Of a stretch of DNA of 54,908 nt, positions 7,907 through 14,532 are shown in pieces. Location of the stretch: the NCBI GenBank assembly GCA_016871775.1, contig VHCI01000006.1, positions 1 through 54,908 of the forward strand, given 5' to 3'. Each line of letters opens with the position of its first letter. Position 1 is the stretch's first letter. A program made the translations under genes and the position numbers. This DNA comes from Verrucomicrobiota bacterium. GTDB lineage: Bacteria > Verrucomicrobiota > Verrucomicrobiia > Opitutales > Opitutaceae. The notes beneath the pieces were generated by a model that was not told the origin of the DNA, made no database searches, and saw only the letters and a list, made by a program, of their open reading frames with translations.

Positions 7907-9328
7907 ATGACCGCGCCTTGCCGCCACACCAAGATCATCGCTACCCTAGGTCCCGCCACCGACGGCGAGGCAATGCTCGGCCGCCTGCTGGACGCCGGGG
8001 TCGACGTCCTGCGGCTCAACATGGCCCACGCCAACCACGACTGGACGCGCGCCGTCATCCGCCGGATCCGCGAGGTGAGCGGCCGCCAGGGCCGCGAGGT
8101 CGCCGTCATGATGGACATCAAGGGCCCGGAGATCCGCACCGGCACCCTCCGCGCCCCGCTGGCCCTGCGCGAAGGCGACCCGCTCGACCTCGTGGTCGAT
8201 CCTGCCGCCCCGGCCCGCCCGGGCGTGCCCGCTGTGACGGTCAACTACCCCGGCCTCCTGCACGACGTGCCGGAGGGCGCCGTGGTGCTGGTGGACAATG
8301 GCCTGCTCCGCTTCCAAGTGGAGGCGAAGGACGCGGCGCGGCTGGCCTGCCGCACGCTCCTCGCGGGTGAGCTGGGTTCCCGCCGCCACATCAACCTGCC
8401 TGGCGTCCGCGTCTCGCTGCCTTCGTTCACCGCGAAGGACCGGGCCGACACCCTCGTGGGCCTCGAGGAGGGGATCGACTTCCTCGCGCTGTCCTTCGTG
8501 CGCGCGGCGGAGGACCTCGAAGCACTGCGGCGCTTCCTTGAGGAGCGGCGCTCCCGGGCCCGGATCATTGCGAAGATCGAGGACCAGTCGGCGATCACCA
8601 ACCTGGAGGCCATCATCGAGGCGTCCGACGGCCTGATGGTGGCGCGCGGCGACCTCGGCATCGAGTGCCCCTTCGAGGAACTCCCCGTCATCCAGCGGCG
8701 CGCGATTCGCGCGTGCCTTGCCCGCGGCCGGCCCGTGATCGTCGCGACGCATATGCTCGAGTCGATGATCACCCAGCCGGTGCCCACCCGCGCGGAAATC
8801 TCCGACGTCGCCCACGCGGTCTTCGAGCAGGCGGACGCCGTGATGCTCTCCAGCGAGACGACAGTCGGCCGTTACCCGGTCGAGTGCGTACGGATGCTCG
8901 ACGGGATCGCGCGGCGGATCGAGCGGGAGACGGCCGGGGAGGCGGGCAGCGGCGCCGCAGTCACCAGCGAGCCGATGAAGGTTCTCCACGCCGCAGTCAC
9001 CCTTGCCCGCCAGATTTCCGGCGCGCGCCTGGTCACTTTCACCCGCCACGGGTTTATGGCCCAGGGCCTCGCCGCACTGCGGCCCGGCGCCGCCCCGATT
9101 CTCGCCTTCACGCCGGCGGTCGGCCTGCTCCGGCAGCTCCGGCTGCTCCGCGGGGTCGAACCGCACCTGCTGGAGCTCAGCGCGGATCCCAACGAAACCG
9201 TAACCCGCGCCCTCGCCTTCCTCCGCCGCAGCGGCCGCGCCACACCCGGGGACAAACTGGTGATCGCCACGGACATCGTCGCGGAGGACCGCCGCGTCGA
9301 CAGCGTGCAGCTGCGCACGCTGGCCTGA
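7907..9328 (+). CDS. pyk: Pyruvate kinase
   Basis: 473 residues from ATG 7907; the frame extends far upstream but that part is antisense-like overlap with the previous gene. It converts phosphoenolpyruvate and ADP to pyruvate and ATP at the end of glycolysis. Recognisable elements: T-K-I-I-A-T-L-G-P-A at the start, substrate Arg in L-R-L-N-M-A-H (33-41 region), the B-domain entry M-M-D-I-K-G-P-E-I-R-T-G, the signature I-I-A-K-I-E-D-Q-S with the catalytic Lys, M-V-A-R-G-D-L-G-I-E, and V-A-T-H-M-L-E-S-M. The C-terminal domain is complete and of normal length. It is convergent with the ECF sigma gene, 25 bases apart, with a small GC dyad between. Confidence 0.95.
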   Translation: MTAPCRHTKIIATLGPATDGEAMLGRLLDAGVDVLRLNMAHANHDWTRAVIRRIREVSGRQGREVAVMMDIKGPEIRTGTLRAPLALREGDPLDLVVDPAAPARPGVPAVTVNYPGLLHDVPEGAVVLVDNGLLRFQVEAKDAARLACRTLLAGELGSRRHINLPGVRVSLPSFTAKDRADTLVGLEEGIDFLALSFVRAAEDLEALRRFLEERRSRARIIAKIEDQSAITNLEAIIEASDGLMVARGDLGIECPFEELPVIQRRAIRACLARGRPVIVATHMLESMITQPVPTRAEISDVAHAVFEQADAVMLSSETTVGRYPVECVRMLDGIARRIERETAGEAGSGAAVTSEPMKVLHAAVTLARQISGARLVTFTRHGFMAQGLAALRPGAAPILAFTPAVGLLRQLRLLRGVEPHLLELSADPNETVTRALAFLRRSGRATPGDKLVIATDIVAEDRRVDSVQLRTLA

Positions 9329-9333
9329 GGCGG

Positions 9334-9352
9334 GCCCGGAGTTCGGCCGGGC
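9334..9352. terminator. Possible short bidirectional terminator between pyk and the sigma factor gene
   Basis: GCCCGG (9334-9339) pairs with CCGGGC (9347-9352) around a 7-base loop in the 25-base gap between two convergent stop codons. There is no T-run on either strand, so intrinsic termination is uncertain. Confidence 0.3.
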
Positions 9353-9353
9353 T

Positions 9354-9965
9354 TCAGCCGCGCCGCAGCCAGCGCTGGAGGCTGACCCGCAGCGCCGCGC
9401 GCGCCCGCTCGAGGCGACGCTCCACCGCCTTGGGCGTGGTGTCCGCGATCACTGCGATCTCCGCCTGAGCCAACCCCTCATACTCGAACAGCACCAGGGC
9501 CTCCCGCTGCTCGAGCGGCAGGGCCGCAACGGCCGCGCGGACCGCCTCCGCCCGTTCCCGCGCCTCCAACGCGCCCGCGCCATCCACGGTTTCGGCCGGC
9601 GGTAGGGGCGTCCACTCCTCGAGGGCCACCAGCGGCCGGCGGCGCCACCAGCGCAGGCGGTTGCGCGCGAGGTTCAAGGCGAGGGATAGCATCCAGGGAC
9701 GGAATTCCGCGCCGGCCCGGAAGCGGTCCCGCCTCTGCCACAGGCGCACGAAGGCCTCCTGCGCCAGCTCCTCGGCCTCCGCGGCATTGCCCACCAGCCG
9801 CGCGATCACGGTCTTCACCGGGCGCTCCCAGCGCTCCATCAGCGCCCCCAGCGCGGCCTCGTCCCCCGCCTGCGCAAGGGCCATTAGCTCCCGGTCGCGG
9901 GCGGCCGCCTCCTCGCCGGCGGCGAGGCTTGGCTGCGCACCGGCCGTCGAATCCGACGAACTCAA
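9354..9965 (-). CDS. ECF-type RNA polymerase sigma factor (CnrH-like position)
   Basis: 203 residues starting at TTG 9965, which overlaps the stop of the sensor gene by four bases (TTGA), so translation is probably coupled. An internal Met at residue 30 would cut into region 2. Region 2 runs from D-R-E-L-M-A-L-A-Q-A-G through A-E-E-L-A-Q-E-A-F-V-R-L-W to F-R-P-W-M-L-S-L-A-L-N-L-A-R-N. Region 4 (A-L-P-L-E-Q-R-E-A-L-V-L-F-E-Y-E-G-L... helix-turn-helix ending K-A-V-E-R-R-L-E-R-A-R) is complete. It directs RNA polymerase to a stress regulon. It is third in an anti-sigma, sensor, sigma operon, the order of cnrYXH of Cupriavidus, and lies next to a metal-efflux operon on the other strand, its likely target. 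Confidence 0.85.
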   Translation of the reverse strand: MSSSDSTAGAQPSLAAGEEAAARDRELMALAQAGDEAALGALMERWERPVKTVIARLVGNAAEAEELAQEAFVRLWQRRDRFRAGAEFRPWMLSLALNLARNRLRWWRRRPLVALEEWTPLPPAETVDGAGALEARERAEAVRAAVAALPLEQREALVLFEYEGLAQAEIAVIADTTPKAVERRLERARAALRVSLQRWLRRG

Positions 9966-10399
9966 GGCGCCAGCCGCACGCTCGGCGCCCCCTGATGGGT
10001 GTGTCCGCGGATGCGGGGCAGCACGAGGGCGAGATAACGCTCCCCCTGCGCCGCTTCCATCCGCGCCGCCACCTGCCGGAAGTGAGCCGTCATCGCCCCC
10101 ACGCAATGGTCCTCCAGCGCCGCGATCTCCGCCGCCGGCGCGGACCGCTCCCGAGCCGCGATGATAGCCGCACAGTGCACGCTGCACTCGATGCTGAATT
10201 CGTCGTGGAGGCGCCGCACGGCGGCGAAGCGGTCCGCGTCGAGCGAGAATTCCACCCGCAGCCATTCGAGCGCGTCGCCTTGCCGCGCCGCCACGCGCAG
10301 GGTCCGATCCCCGCTGGCGACAAAGGCGACACCAAAGGCGGCCGCGGCGACAGCGGCCACCAGCAGAAGCGTGAGGATCAGGTTCCGCGTCACGGGCAA
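9962..10399 (-). CDS. Periplasmic metal-sensor protein, membrane-anchored (CnrX/Metal_resist-like)
   Basis: 145 residues from a TTG start; GTG 10393 is an alternative. A single N-terminal hydrophobic segment (about 7-29) anchors a helical periplasmic domain. That domain resembles the heavy-metal-resistance sensor family: E-W-L-R-V-E-F-S-L-D near 45-54, R-R-L-H-D-E-F near 62-68, and a Cys/His cluster (Cys72, His75, Cys76, His98, Cys99, His106) with Met103 and a terminal H-x-H. CnrX uses His/Glu/Met ligands for Ni and Co; the Cys-rich set here is different and would suit a softer or different metal, which is inference. It follows the small membrane protein by 9 bases and overlaps the sigma gene start. 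Confidence 0.7.
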   Translation of the reverse strand: MPVTRNLILTLLLVAAVAAAAFGVAFVASGDRTLRVAARQGDALEWLRVEFSLDADRFAAVRRLHDEFSIECSVHCAAIIAARERSAPAAEIAALEDHCVGAMTAHFRQVAARMEAAQGERYLALVLPRIRGHTHQGAPSVRLAP

Positions 10400-10408
10400 C
10401 CGGTGGGA

Positions 10409-10711
10409 TCAGCGGGCGGGGACCATCCGGCGCGCGTCCAGTCCCGCCACATAGGCCGAGGCCAGGCGCGCGCGGTCCTCGTCCACCCGCGCGCGGGCGT
10501 GGTCGTACCCGCCTAGCGCCCCGCCGATCAAAGCCACCGCGAAGGCGCCCGCCACCAAGGGCGCTCGGCGGCGGGCGAACGCGGCCCAAGTCGCGCCGGC
10601 GACGCCCGCGCCCAGCCGTTCCCGCACCCCCCGTCGGAACCCGGGGTCCGGGGGAGGCTGAATGCGCCAAGAGGCCAAAAGGGTCGGCAGGGGATCGGGG
10701 GAGAAACTCAT
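10409..10711 (-). CDS. Small membrane anti-sigma-like protein (CnrY-like position)
   Basis: 100 residues from ATG 10711, preceded by AAGGTGG about ten bases upstream as a plausible ribosome-binding site. The N-terminal half is cytoplasmic and polar (about 47 residues), followed by one transmembrane helix (about 48-68) and a short basic periplasmic tail. That topology matches membrane anti-sigma factors such as CnrY, whose cytoplasmic arm holds the sigma factor. I see no zinc-binding (ZAS) motif. It is first of three same-strand genes (anti-sigma, sensor, sigma). Sequence similarity to CnrY itself cannot be shown by eye; the call rests on topology, size and position. Confidence 0.6.
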   Translation of the reverse strand: MSFSPDPLPTLLASWRIQPPPDPGFRRGVRERLGAGVAGATWAAFARRRAPLVAGAFAVALIGGALGGYDHARARVDEDRARLASAYVAGLDARRMVPAR

Positions 10712-10756
10712 GGTGTCGAACCACCTTACCCCGGCGGCCGGCAAATCCCCCTTGCC

Positions 10757-10782
10757 ATCTTGCCCGGGGACCCGGGCAAGAT
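10757..10782. promoter_or_regulatory. Perfect 12-bp inverted repeat in the divergent metal-regulator promoter region
   Basis: The half-site ATCTTGCCCGGG (10757-10768) is mirrored exactly at 10771-10782 across a 2-base spacer. It lies between the start of the anti-sigma-like gene (10711, minus) and the YHS gene (10832, plus). A tight dyad with a short spacer fits a protein operator; a hairpin in a 5' leader is the alternative. No T-run follows on either strand, which argues against a terminator. Confidence 0.55.
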
Positions 10783-10831
10783 TTCGCGGGGGAATGGCGG
10801 ATCTTGGGTGTAGGAAAGAGTGACCATAATC

Positions 10832-11140
10832 ATGAAATCCATACCCTCCCTCCTCGCGAGCATCCTTTTGCCCGTCGGCGCGCTCGCCGCCGCCGCCAAG
10901 ACGGACGCCGAGATCATCGCCGCCGCCCGTCCCACCTACCCGCTCAAAACCTGCCTCGTCTCCAACGAGCCTCTCGGCAGCATGGGCGAAGCCAGCGGTT
11001 ACATTTTCCGCGCCGAGGGCCAGCCCGACCGCGTGGTCTTCTTCTGCTGCGAGGGTTGCGGGGACGACTTCAAGGCCAACCCCGCCAAGTTCCTCGCCAA
11101 GGTCGACGCCGCTGCCAAGGCTCCCGCCAAGAAATCCTGA
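10832..11140 (+). CDS. Small exported YHS/TRASH-like metal-binding protein
   Basis: 102 residues from ATG 10832; a GTG at 10820 is an alternative but the purine-rich TAGGAAAGAG just upstream favours the ATG. A signal peptide (to about residue 22) precedes a short domain with Cys41 (K-T-C-L-V-S-N-E-P-L-G) and a Cys72-Cys73-x-x-Cys76 cluster (V-F-F-C-C-E-G-C-G-D-D-F-K-A-N-P-A-K-F-L). This is the layout of YHS/TRASH-like metal-binding modules found with copper resistance genes. A Lys/Ala-rich tail closes the protein. It is divergent from the sensor/sigma operon and upstream of the efflux genes, so it may serve as a periplasmic metal scavenger or chaperone; metal identity is inferred only. Confidence 0.75.
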   Translation: MKSIPSLLASILLPVGALAAAAKTDAEIIAAARPTYPLKTCLVSNEPLGSMGEASGYIFRAEGQPDRVVFFCCEGCGDDFKANPAKFLAKVDAAAKAPAKKS

Positions 11141-11313
11141 CCGCCCGCCCTGCGGTAGCACGAGGCGTCCCCGCCTAACCGTCACGTTCCGTTGTGCCGA
11201 CCTCCGGCACCGCCGCTTAGCCTTACCCGCATCGGGCCCGCGCTCCCCGCCCGCCGCCGCCCTCAAGAGCGCTCCCGTCCGCGATCGCCATCTCTGCCGC
11301 CTCCAATCGCGCC

Positions 11314-12708
11314 ATGCCCTTCATCCCGTCATCGTCTGCCTGCGGCCCCCCGATTTTCCAGTTTCGTCTCCCATCGACCCTCCGCTTCGCCTTTCGCGCC
11401 ATCTCCGCGTCGCTTCGCCTCTCGATCCTCCTCGCCGCCACCTCCGCCTCGCTGCCAGCAGCCGCTCCGATCGACTCCGCGCCGGCCTCCACCGCCGCCG
11501 GGGACGCCGGCCCCGCCCTGCTCGCTGCCGTGGCTCGCACCCCTCAACTCACCGCGGCCGCTCGTCGTATCGACGCTGCCCGCAGTCGCATCGGTGCCGC
11601 CGGTCGCATCCCCGATCCCGAGGTCGGAGCCATGGGTTCCCGGGTCACCGCCGACGCGATGGGTGAGAACCGCGATATGTGGGAACTCAGCATCCGCCAG
11701 CCCCTCCCCAAACGCGGCGAACGTGATGCCGACCGCGACCGCGCCGCCGCCGCCGTCACTCTCGCCGAAAGCGAGTTCGCGCTGACGCTGGCCGAAGTCG
11801 CGGCCGATGTTGCGATGAACCTCGCCGAGGCCGACGGCGCCGACGCCCGCGCCGCCCTGATCGAAACGCAACTCCGGCGTTTCGTCGCCGCCCTCGCCGT
11901 CGTCGACGCGCGCCTCGCCACCGGCACTTCCTTGCGTCTCGCGGATCGCCTCACGCTCCAGACGCGCGTCGCCGCACTTACCCTCCAACTCGACCAAGCG
12001 CAGCGCAGCGCCGCCGATGCCCGCGCCGCGCTCCGCGGTCGCCTCGCCCTCGCGCCTGATTCACCGCTCCCCGCCTACGCCGCCCCCGCGCTTTCATCCA
12101 TCGCCGCGACCGACTCGGCCGCCGTCACCAATGCCCGCGCCCGCGCGGCCGAAGCCGATGCCATGGGCCGCGTGGCTCGCGCCGGCGCTCAGCCCATGAC
12201 CGCCATCGGCGTGCGCTTCGAACGCGAACGCAGCAGAATGGGCAAGCAGGATACCGTCGGCCTCGCCCTCTCCTCCGAGATCCCGTGGCGCGCCCGCGGC
12301 TACGCCCGCGCCGAGGTCCGCGCCGCGGCGGCCGAGCGGGCCGCTGCCGCCGCGGACGCCGACGCCGCCCGCCACCGCGTCACCGCCACCCTCGCCCGCG
12401 TCGACCGCGCCGAACGTCTCGCCGCCACTGCCCGCCGGCTAGCCTCCGAGACCCAGGCCCGCCTCCAAGTCGAGCACGAGGCGCTCTCCCGCATCCTGAG
12501 CGTAGGCCAATTCTCCGGTGGCATGTCCTCCAGCGACTCCGCTGTGCTCCACGCCGTCGACATCCTCGAACGCACCACAATGACCCAAATCGAGATCATC
12601 GAGACCGAGACCTCGCTCCGCGCCGCGCGCGCCGAACTCTGGCGCCACGTCTCCGCTGCAACCCTGATCGCTCGCGCGCTCGACCCCGAATCCTCGACAC
12701 CCAACTAA
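11314..12708 (+). CDS. TolC-family outer-membrane channel of a heavy-metal RND efflux system (CusC/CzcC-like)
   Basis: 464 residues from ATG 11314. A long leader (hydrophobic core near residues 35-50, ending A-A-A-P) precedes an Ala-rich, alpha-helical outer-membrane efflux protein. The typical repeat pattern of two OEP halves is visible: R-I-P-D-P-E-V near 95-101, W-E-L-S-I-R-Q-P-L-P-K-R-G (about 122-134) in the first, and V-G-L-A-L-S-S-E-I-P-W-R-A-R in the second. It forms the outer-membrane duct for the pump encoded downstream. It is 173 bases after the YHS gene and 4 bases before a His-rich YHS-like gene. The exact N-terminus is uncertain because several in-frame starts precede the hydrophobic core. 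Confidence 0.85.
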   Translation: MPFIPSSSACGPPIFQFRLPSTLRFAFRAISASLRLSILLAATSASLPAAAPIDSAPASTAAGDAGPALLAAVARTPQLTAAARRIDAARSRIGAAGRIPDPEVGAMGSRVTADAMGENRDMWELSIRQPLPKRGERDADRDRAAAAVTLAESEFALTLAEVAADVAMNLAEADGADARAALIETQLRRFVAALAVVDARLATGTSLRLADRLTLQTRVAALTLQLDQAQRSAADARAALRGRLALAPDSPLPAYAAPALSSIAATDSAAVTNARARAAEADAMGRVARAGAQPMTAIGVRFERERSRMGKQDTVGLALSSEIPWRARGYARAEVRAAAAERAAAAADADAARHRVTATLARVDRAERLAATARRLASETQARLQVEHEALSRILSVGQFSGGMSSSDSAVLHAVDILERTTMTQIEIIETETSLRAARAELWRHVSAATLIARALDPESSTPN

Positions 12709-12712
12709 CGCG

Positions 12713-13081
12713 ATGAAACCGCTGCTCACCTTTCTTGCCACCTTCGCCCTCGGCGCCGTCATCGCTCTCGCCGTCCGCACCGCCCGCCACGAACCGCACG
12801 CCGCTCCCGCCGCCGATCCCCACGCTGGACACCATCACGCCGGACACGCCCACACCAGTTCCGGCGCCAACGCCCAGGCAGTCCCGGCCGCCGCGCCGGC
12901 CTCCTCCCCGGTGAACACCCTCTGTGCCATCTGCGGCATGAAGGCCGATCCCTCCCTGCCCACGGCCACCTATCAGGGCAAGACCATCGCCTTCGGCTGC
13001 CGCATGTGCCCTCCGAAATTCAAAGCCGCCTCCGACCAATACGGTCCACTCTACCTTCGCAACGAAGTGGTCAACCCCTGA
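12713..13081 (+). CDS. Membrane-anchored His-rich YHS-like metal-binding protein
   Basis: 122 residues. An uncleaved signal anchor (about 1-21) is followed by a His-rich stretch (residues 26-47, with H-A-G-H-H-H-A-G-H-A-H), an Ala/Pro linker, and a C-terminal YHS-like module with Cys71-x-x-Cys74 (L-C-A-I-C-G-M-K-A-D) and Cys96-x-x-Cys99 (F-G-C-R-M-C-P-P-K-F). The combination of His, Met and paired Cys suggests binding of copper, silver or zinc in the periplasm. It sits between the TolC-type gene (4 bases) and the adaptor gene (36 bases), so it is probably co-transcribed and may hand metal to the adaptor, much as CusF does in the E. coli Cus system. No CusF sequence similarity is seen. Confidence 0.8.
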   Translation: MKPLLTFLATFALGAVIALAVRTARHEPHAAPAADPHAGHHHAGHAHTSSGANAQAVPAAAPASSPVNTLCAICGMKADPSLPTATYQGKTIAFGCRMCPPKFKAASDQYGPLYLRNEVVNP

Positions 13082-13117
13082 CCCGCAGCCTCCAGCGCGG
13101 CCTCAGCTTTCCTCGCG

Positions 13118-14497
13118 ATGTCCTCCACCTCTGTCCCCCGTTGGCTCACGCCGCTCGCCGCCCTCCTTGGCGTCTTCGCCGGCGCCGCAGTTATCGTGCT
13201 CCTTCCTGCGTCCACCCTGTTTGTCTCCGCTCCGACGCAAGCGGAACTCGCCGCCGCGTCCGGCGCGACCGGCGAACGTTGGGCGTGCCCGATGATGGAC
13301 TTCATCGGCCAAAAGGCCGGCGACTGCCCCGTCTGCGGTATGAAAATGACCAAGGTCACCGCGGGCGAACTCACCGCCGAGCAGCGGCGCCGCATGGGCG
13401 TTGCCACCACGGTCATCGGCACTGGACCTGCCGTCGCCACCGTCCACGCCTACGGCACGGTTCGCTACGACGATCGCACCGCGCAGGTCGTCATTCCTCG
13501 CGTCGCCGGCCGCGTCGTGAAGCGCCATCCTGCCGCCCTTCACCCCGGCACCATCGTTGCCGCCGGCAGCCCCGTAATCGACCTCTACAGTCCCGAAGTC
13601 TTCACCGCCCAAAGCGAACTCGCGGCCGCGCTCAGACTCCCCGACGGCCACTCGCTGCACGCCCTTACCGAACGCTTCATGCGCTGGAATCTTCTGCCCG
13701 TCGCCACCGCCATACTCCAAGGCGGCGCCCCTGTCGACACCATCACGCTTACGACGCCGTTCGCCGGGATTGTCACGGCCGCGGGCGACTCCGCTGAGGG
13801 CATGGCGCCCGGTCGTCTTCCGCAAGTCGGACACGAAATCAGGGCCGACACCCCGCTTCTCCGACTGGTCGAACCCCGCAGCTTTATGGTCGTAGTCCAC
13901 GTGCCCGAGGCTCGCGCCCACTGGCTGCGTCCCGGCCAACCCGTCCAGCTCTCCTCCGACGACCGCGGTCCGTTGCCCGACGTCGCTACCTCGATCTCCT
14001 GGGTCTCCCCGGAGCTCAACGCTGAGATTCGCGCCCGCGAAATCCACCTCCATCTCTCCGATCCTGCGCAACGTCTCCTCGCCGGAAGCCTCGTCCACGC
14101 GCGGATCCAGGTTTCGCTCACCGCCGACGAACTCGGCCTCCCCGGCGCCTCCACGCCCGTCGCTGCGCCGCCAACCGCTTCATCCCACTCCGCTCCGCTC
14201 AGCGCCACCTTGGTGCCTAAAAGCGCGGTCCTCTCCACCGGCATCCGCCATGTCGCGTGGAAAGTGTCCAGCCGCCAAGTGGACGGCCGCGTCTCCTTTG
14301 TCCTCGCCCCGCTCGCGCTCGGTCCACGCCTTGAGTCGCCTACCGGCGAAGACGCCTACGTCGTCCGTGCTGGCCTCCAGCCGGGCGATGAGGTCGCGAC
14401 GCAGGGCGCGTTCTTGATCGACTCCCAGTCTCAGCTCGCCGGCTCCCCCAGCCTCCTCTTCCCGGTCGGTGCCGTCGCCGCGCCGCACCAGCACTGA
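13118..14497 (+). CDS. Periplasmic adaptor (membrane fusion protein) of heavy-metal RND pump, CusB-like, with heavy-metal-binding motif
   Basis: 459 residues. An N-terminal transmembrane anchor (about 8-32) is followed by a heavy-metal-binding motif W-A-C-P-M-M...G-D-C-P-V-C-G-M-K-M (Cys57, Cys70, Cys73), in which the usual Cys-Pro-Met-His reads Cys-Pro-Met-Met. Then come the barrel-sandwich hybrid (V-R-Y-D-D-R-T-A-Q-V-V-I-P-R-V-A-G-R-V) and the second half (T-L-T-T-P-F-A-G-I-V-T near 207-217), and a beta-barrel region ending with G-L-Q-P-G-D-E-V-A-T-Q-G-A-F-L-I-D-S. The protein links the RND pump to the outer-membrane channel and, in CusB, passes Cu(I)/Ag(I) to it. It is followed after 35 bases by the pump gene. 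Confidence 0.88.
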   Translation: MSSTSVPRWLTPLAALLGVFAGAAVIVLLPASTLFVSAPTQAELAAASGATGERWACPMMDFIGQKAGDCPVCGMKMTKVTAGELTAEQRRRMGVATTVIGTGPAVATVHAYGTVRYDDRTAQVVIPRVAGRVVKRHPAALHPGTIVAAGSPVIDLYSPEVFTAQSELAAALRLPDGHSLHALTERFMRWNLLPVATAILQGGAPVDTITLTTPFAGIVTAAGDSAEGMAPGRLPQVGHEIRADTPLLRLVEPRSFMVVVHVPEARAHWLRPGQPVQLSSDDRGPLPDVATSISWVSPELNAEIRAREIHLHLSDPAQRLLAGSLVHARIQVSLTADELGLPGASTPVAAPPTASSHSAPLSATLVPKSAVLSTGIRHVAWKVSSRQVDGRVSFVLAPLALGPRLESPTGEDAYVVRAGLQPGDEVATQGAFLIDSQSQLAGSPSLLFPVGAVAAPHQH

Positions 14498-14532
14498 GCT
14501 CCAGACTCTCCGCTCTGAACTCGCCCCCCCCG

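Noticed and set aside
11141-11313. Possible third copy of the ~170-bp repeat before the TolC-type gene (CTCCGGCACCGCC and TGCCGCCTCCAAT blocks)
   Set aside because: Only short fragments match and the spacing differs; not above what GC-rich sequence gives by chance.
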